Assembly: GCA_011372835.1 (NCBI GenBank)
Contig: DSAJ01000045.1
Coordinates: forward strand, 1 to 9,391
Origin: Methanomicrobia archaeon
GTDB taxonomy: Archaea; Methanobacteriota_B; Thermococci; Methanofastidiosales; NM3
DNA length: 9,391 nt
Reading direction: 5' to 3'
The translations under genes and the position numbers were made by a program. This document shows, piece by piece, positions 6,657-9,391 of this stretch (position 1 is its first letter; the number at the start of each line of letters is the position of its first letter). The notes beneath the pieces were generated by a model. That model did not search any database. It had not been told where the DNA came from and was given only the letters and a program-made list of their open reading frames with translations.

Positions 6657-8033
6657 TCATTCTGCGGTCGCGCCAACCGCATGCGATACGTCCTCTAGAA
6701 ACGGCGTGATGTGCTCGTGCGGTATGAAAGCGCCGCAGGCGAACGCATGGCCGCCCCCTGCCCCGTCGTAACGTTGCGATACGTCACGCAGGATGCGCCC
6801 CATGTTGAGTTCGCGCCCCACAAGGAGCTTCGAGCAGCGAAGCGACACCTTGAGCATATGGTCGTTAGTGGGCGTGTAACCGATGAGAGGGGTGAAGGGG
6901 TCGCACTCCTTCGAACCGAGGACGAGCCCGGCGACCGTGCCGACGAGCGTGTCGGAGATGCCCGTTCCGTCGAAGTACTGCAGGTGGGAGAGGCGCGATA
7001 TGCCGCGCGACTCGATGAGACCTATGCCTTTGGCAAGTTGCTGTCTATGCCTGCGGACAAGTGACATGAGCTTCTCGTAGTAGATGCTTCTGTTGCCCTT
7101 TGCGACCTCGATGCCTATGTCCGGACAGTCGTGGCGTCCCGCCGCATTGAGGCACGTCGAGAACTCGGAGGCGTCCCGAAGCGGGGAATAGCGTTCCTCG
7201 TTGATGAATGTGTAGGTCTCGCCGAACACGAGGTTCGGTGCAAGCCGTGCAAACTCGGGCGGCAGCTCGGAGACAATCCTGCGTATGATCTCGGTGCCAA
7301 GACGTTGTTTCTCGTCGAGGGTGAGGTCAGACGGGGTGCGCCACTGATCCTCGCGCACGGATATGCCGATTGACGAGAGGAGCGCGATGGCGTTGGATTC
7401 GCTACCCGAGATGCCAGGTATGGGCGGGTCCGAGAAATATTGGACCGACTTGTAGATGGGCCGCGTGAATCGGCCATAGAGAAGCAGGTCGGGATCTGCT
7501 GAAAGGACGCCGCGGCAGATACCATCGGCAACGATCTCCCTGTTCATTCCCTTCAACCGCCCCCACAGCGCCTGCATGTCTCCGACGGCGCCGACGATGG
7601 CAAGAGGGGCAAGGTCGGTGTTGGATTCGTCAAGGGCGCGGGCGAAAAAGTACGCCATGCCGCTCCCTGATATCTCGGACCCTCCGTCGACACCAGCAAG
7701 GAATGGGTTGAAGTGATGTTCAAAGAGTGACTCCTCGAACTGATGATGGTCGATGATCGTGACCGACGAGTCGGGGAAGAGCTTGGCGATCTGGTCTTGC
7801 TGTCCGCTCCCCAGGTCACAAAATACCATGTTGTCGGCAGGTTCGACCTGATTCATCTCGTTGAGCTTGATGCATGTGTAGTCGTGCTCGATGCCCATGC
7901 GGTCAAGCGCCGTTGATACGAGCGCACAGCTCGATATGCCGTCGGCATCCATGTGGGAGACGATGCGAAATTCCTCGTCCTTATGCTCCCGAACGTGGGT
8001 GGCGCAACGGCGAGCAAGCTCGTAAAAATCCAT
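6657..8033 (-). CDS. Archaeal RecJ-like DHH/DHHA1 phosphoesterase (GAN-type single-strand exonuclease)
   Basis: Predicted Mn2+-dependent exonuclease of the archaeal RecJ group. Characterised relatives (GAN) bind GINS in the replisome and trim single-stranded DNA or RNA. Using the ATG at 8033 the protein has 458 residues. DHH domain: motif I SHMDADGIS (His27, Asp29, Asp31), motif II FCDLGSG (Asp73), motif III IDHHQ (Asp95, His96, His97), motif IV GAVGDMQ (Asp152). The C-terminal DHHA1 domain has GGGH at 426-429. All expected metal ligands are present, so it should be active. Start: a GTG at 8039 is also in frame, but AAGGTG (8044-8039) lies 5 bases before the ATG, favouring 8033. The TATA-like element near 8062 would start the transcript close to 8036, making the mRNA nearly leaderless. 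Related DHH enzymes include nanoRNases and phosphodiesterases; motif order and DHHA1 favour RecJ/GAN, but the substrate is inferred. Confidence 0.9.
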   Translation of the reverse strand: MDFYELARRCATHVREHKDEEFRIVSHMDADGISSCALVSTALDRMGIEHDYTCIKLNEMNQVEPADNMVFCDLGSGQQDQIAKLFPDSSVTIIDHHQFEESLFEHHFNPFLAGVDGGSEISGSGMAYFFARALDESNTDLAPLAIVGAVGDMQALWGRLKGMNREIVADGICRGVLSADPDLLLYGRFTRPIYKSVQYFSDPPIPGISGSESNAIALLSSIGISVREDQWRTPSDLTLDEKQRLGTEIIRRIVSELPPEFARLAPNLVFGETYTFINEERYSPLRDASEFSTCLNAAGRHDCPDIGIEVAKGNRSIYYEKLMSLVRRHRQQLAKGIGLIESRGISRLSHLQYFDGTGISDTLVGTVAGLVLGSKECDPFTPLIGYTPTNDHMLKVSLRCSKLLVGRELNMGRILRDVSQRYDGAGGGHAFACGAFIPHEHITPFLEDVSHAVGATAE

Positions 8034-8054
8034 GTTCACACCTTATGATTGGTA

Positions 8055-8068
8055 CTTAAATATATTTC
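8055..8068. promoter_or_regulatory. Divergent TATA-like element between the DHH gene and the PurH-N-like gene
   Basis: The plus strand reads CTTAAATATATTTC, an almost symmetrical AT block readable as a TATA box in both directions. On the plus strand CTTAAATA is one mismatch from TTTAWATA and would start transcription near 8086, giving a leader of about 44 bases. On the minus strand ATATATTT would start transcription near 8036, directly in front of the DHH start codon. A second plus-strand candidate, AAAAAAGTTATACC (8095-8108), would give a leaderless start at 8130. A 5-base inverted repeat TTCTC-ATC-GAGAA (8066-8078) abuts the element. Confidence 0.5.
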
Positions 8069-8129
8069 TCATCGAGAAGGGTCAAAAGATGCACAAAAAA
8101 GTTATACCATCCCGGTCGAAAAGAGGACC

Positions 8130-8660
8130 ATGTATGCCATCATCAGTGTCCACGACAAGGATGGTGTGGAACGATTAGCAAGCGCGTTTCGGGCCATAGG
8201 CGTCTTTGTGCTCGCAACCCCCGGCACGCGAGCGTACCTGGGGGAACACGGGTTCGATTGCATGCCCGTTTCCGACATCACCGGATTCGAATCGATGTGC
8301 GCAGGCGGGATCAAGACGCTCCATCCGGCAGTGCATAAGATGATAACGACAGGTGAGATTGGCTATGTGGTCGTTGACTTCCTCCCTCCCGTCCGATCAT
8401 TCGATGGTACGCTCACGACAGACATCGGCGGACCTGCACTGGTACTATCGGGGATCAAACATTACGACCACGTCTGCGTCATCGCACGGGCGGCACATGT
8501 CGATGAGCTGGCACGAATGGCTGAGGACGGTGACGTTGACGGGGGATACAGGAAGCGCTGTGCCCGTCGGGCGCAGGAAGAGCTCATCGCGTACGAGCAG
8601 CGCGTGCTGGCCCTGTTGGAGGATGACGATGATCAGAGGGACGTACGTGCTCATCATTGA
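8130..8660 (+). CDS. Stand-alone PurH N-terminal (IMP cyclohydrolase/MGS-like) domain protein, diverged
   Basis: 176 residues resembling the IMP cyclohydrolase half of bacterial PurH, which closes FAICAR to IMP in the last step of purine synthesis. Matches run the full length: start MYAIISVHDKDGVERLA, VLATPGTRAYL at 27-37, SDITGFESM at 48-56, GIKTLHPAVH at 60-69, VVVDFLPP at 80-87, TDIGGPALVLSGIKHYDHV at 97-115, and a tail YRKRCARRAQEELIAYEQRV like the PurH R-LA-KAF-YD helix. Lys62, Asp98 and Lys110 match residues of the known active site. The Arg of GRVKTLHP is Gly60, and NLYP is DFLP, so usual substrate contacts are lost. There is no AICAR transformylase domain. Start: ATG at 8130 follows AGAGG (8122-8126); the frame is open to an ATG at 8049, but that extension is unlike the family. 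It overlaps the next gene by 32 bases. It could be an IMP cyclohydrolase or a repurposed binding domain. Confidence 0.8.
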   Translation: MYAIISVHDKDGVERLASAFRAIGVFVLATPGTRAYLGEHGFDCMPVSDITGFESMCAGGIKTLHPAVHKMITTGEIGYVVVDFLPPVRSFDGTLTTDIGGPALVLSGIKHYDHVCVIARAAHVDELARMAEDGDVDGGYRKRCARRAQEELIAYEQRVLALLEDDDDQRDVRAHH

Positions 8661-9042
8661 CGTGCCGGTCACGTTCACGACACATATCGGCGCCAAGGGG
8701 GAGCGAACGCTGGAGAAAGGACGATATGCGTATGTAGGTTCGGCACAGGGCGGCATACGACAGCGCGTTACCCGGCACCTGCGCGCGAAAAAGCGCCACC
8801 ATTGGCACATCGACTACGTTCTCGACCACGCCACAATAGTAATAATATATTATATGGGATCCGAAAAGGCAGAGGAATGCCGGCTCGCATCGCTGCTGCA
8901 ACACCACCTGACAGCTGTTCCCGGCATCGGAGCAAGCGACTGCAGATGCCGTTCTCATCTCTTTCGCATACGGGATGGGGAACGTATCGATGAGCTGCTT
9001 GCCACGAGGGGGTACGAACGATTCACGGAACGACCAACTTGA
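8629..9042 (+). CDS. DUF123 protein (GIY-YIG-like nuclease fold)
   Basis: 137 residues covering the whole DUF123 family (PF01986), a compact GIY-YIG-like domain common in archaea and sometimes fused to endonuclease III. No activity is firmly established for the stand-alone form. Signatures: GTYVLII at 4-10 (GIY position), GRYAYVGSAQGGIRQRVTRHL at 31-51 (YIG position with following Arg and His), HWHIDYVL at 58-65, and the hallmark GIGASDCRCRSHLF at 99-112 with Cys105 and Cys107. Start: GGAGG (8618-8622) lies 6 bases before the ATG at 8629 and directly abuts another ATG at 8623, so 8629 is preferred. The start lies inside the 3' end of the PurH-N-like gene (32-base overlap), implying translational coupling. 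The 3' end overlaps that of nikR on the opposite strand by 20 bases. Confidence 0.88.
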   Translation: MIRGTYVLIIDVPVTFTTHIGAKGERTLEKGRYAYVGSAQGGIRQRVTRHLRAKKRHHWHIDYVLDHATIVIIYYMGSEKAEECRLASLLQHHLTAVPGIGASDCRCRSHLFRIRDGERIDELLATRGYERFTERPT

Positions 9043-9391
9043 GGTAGTCGACCTTTCCGCTCGTCTGGAACGTGGTCGAAAGCTGGCGAATGCGCTCCGC
9101 ATCGCCATTGAGGATGAATATGTCGAGACATTTGTTCTCCATCGTATGATTGTGGTTCTGCGTGTTGATGATGTCCTCGAACTCGTGCTTCACCGCCGTG
9201 ATCGCATCCTCTGCCTTCTTCTCATGCAGAAGTATGAGGATGGAGCTGATGGTGCCGTGCAGACGCTCCTCGCTCCTGCTCTCCTCGATGAGCAGCCTGG
9301 CACCGGCCCGTATGACCTCCGAGCGCCCAGAGAATCCAAGCTCGTGCTGGATTGCATCAATGTCGCGGAGCATCTTGTCTGTCAACGATAC
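9023..9391 (-). CDS. nikR: Nickel-responsive transcriptional regulator NikR, 5' end cut by window edge
   Basis: Homotetrameric repressor that binds operator DNA when loaded with Ni2+, normally controlling nickel uptake. 122 residues are visible. The ribbon-helix-helix domain begins with the strand VSL at the window edge and runs through LRDIDAIQHELGFSGRSEVIRAGARLLI. The C-terminal ACT-like domain begins at LHGTISSILIL. Visible residues His69, His80, His82 and Cys88 have the exact spacing of the square-planar Ni site of E. coli NikR (His76, 87, 89, Cys95), so the metal site is complete. The reading frame stays open to base 9391 and the first strand is cut, so the true start lies about 5-8 codons beyond; an internal TTG at 9385 is not a convincing start. 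Its own promoter and operator are outside the window. It is convergent with the DUF123 gene. Confidence 0.93.
   Translation of the reverse strand, partial: VSLTDKMLRDIDAIQHELGFSGRSEVIRAGARLLIEESRSEERLHGTISSILILLHEKKAEDAITAVKHEFEDIINTQNHNHTMENKCLDIFILNGDAERIRQLSTTFQTSGKVDYLKLVVP

Noticed and set aside
6455..6682. A short minus-strand open frame
   Set aside because: It covers the 5S rRNA, its promoter and the end of the DHH gene; not coding.
8049..8129. A 27-codon N-terminal extension of the PurH-N-like protein from an upstream ATG
   Set aside because: The extension overlaps the promoter, lacks a ribosome binding site and is unlike the family, which starts at the strand beginning MYAIISV.
8130..8660. 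Methylglyoxal synthase as the product of this gene
   Set aside because: The MGS-like fold is shared, but KTLHP, DIGGP and the C-terminal R-R-A-YEQ helix are PurH features not found in methylglyoxal synthase.
1..9391. CRISPR array, insertion sequence or defence system
   Set aside because: No spaced direct repeats, transposase or terminal repeats seen on either strand; almost every base is accounted for by housekeeping genes.

Overview
This is an archaeal chromosomal window of housekeeping genes. The evidence is a eukaryote-like RNA polymerase set (RpoH, RpoB, RpoA'), an archaeal 5S rRNA, TATA/BRE-type promoters, an archaeal RecJ-like (GAN-type) DHH nuclease and an archaeal-style NikR. RpoB is one unsplit chain of 1105 residues, which argues against the archaea that carry split B''/B' genes (most methanogens, haloarchaea, Archaeoglobus). 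An unsplit RpoB, moderately high GC, a 5S gene apart from any 16S/23S, NikR and a PurH-like domain together fit a Thermoplasmata-related or other euryarchaeal lineage with fused RpoB. That placement is a guess; the domain Archaea is firm.

Layout. Positions 1-6141, minus strand: RNA polymerase operon rpoH - rpoB - rpoA1, with gaps of 11 and 4 bases, running off the left edge about 30-60 codons before the expected end of rpoA1. Positions 6142-6656, minus strand: a stable-RNA block of tRNA-Lys(UUU), tRNA-Asp(GUC) and 5S rRNA, with TATA-like elements before tRNA-Lys and 5S. Positions 6657-8033, minus strand: a DHH/DHHA1 phosphoesterase of the RecJ/GAN group. Positions 8034-8129: a divergent AT-rich promoter region. 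Positions 8130-9042, plus strand: two overlapping genes, a stand-alone PurH-N (IMP cyclohydrolase/MGS-like) domain protein and a small GIY-YIG-like DUF123 protein. Positions 9023-9391, minus strand: nikR, nickel-responsive repressor, cut by the right edge and convergent with the DUF123 gene.

How they relate. The left two thirds supply transcription and translation machinery (polymerase subunits, tRNAs, 5S), all read in the same direction, probably from several promoters. The right third joins nucleic-acid metabolism (GAN-like nuclease, DUF123) with a possible purine enzyme and a nickel regulator. I see no mobile element, CRISPR array or defence island. The points most worth checking are the diverged PurH-N protein, an acidic insertion in RpoH, a tRNA-Asp whose T-loop has C at position 55, and a 5S promoter placed so that transcription should start at the mature 5' end.
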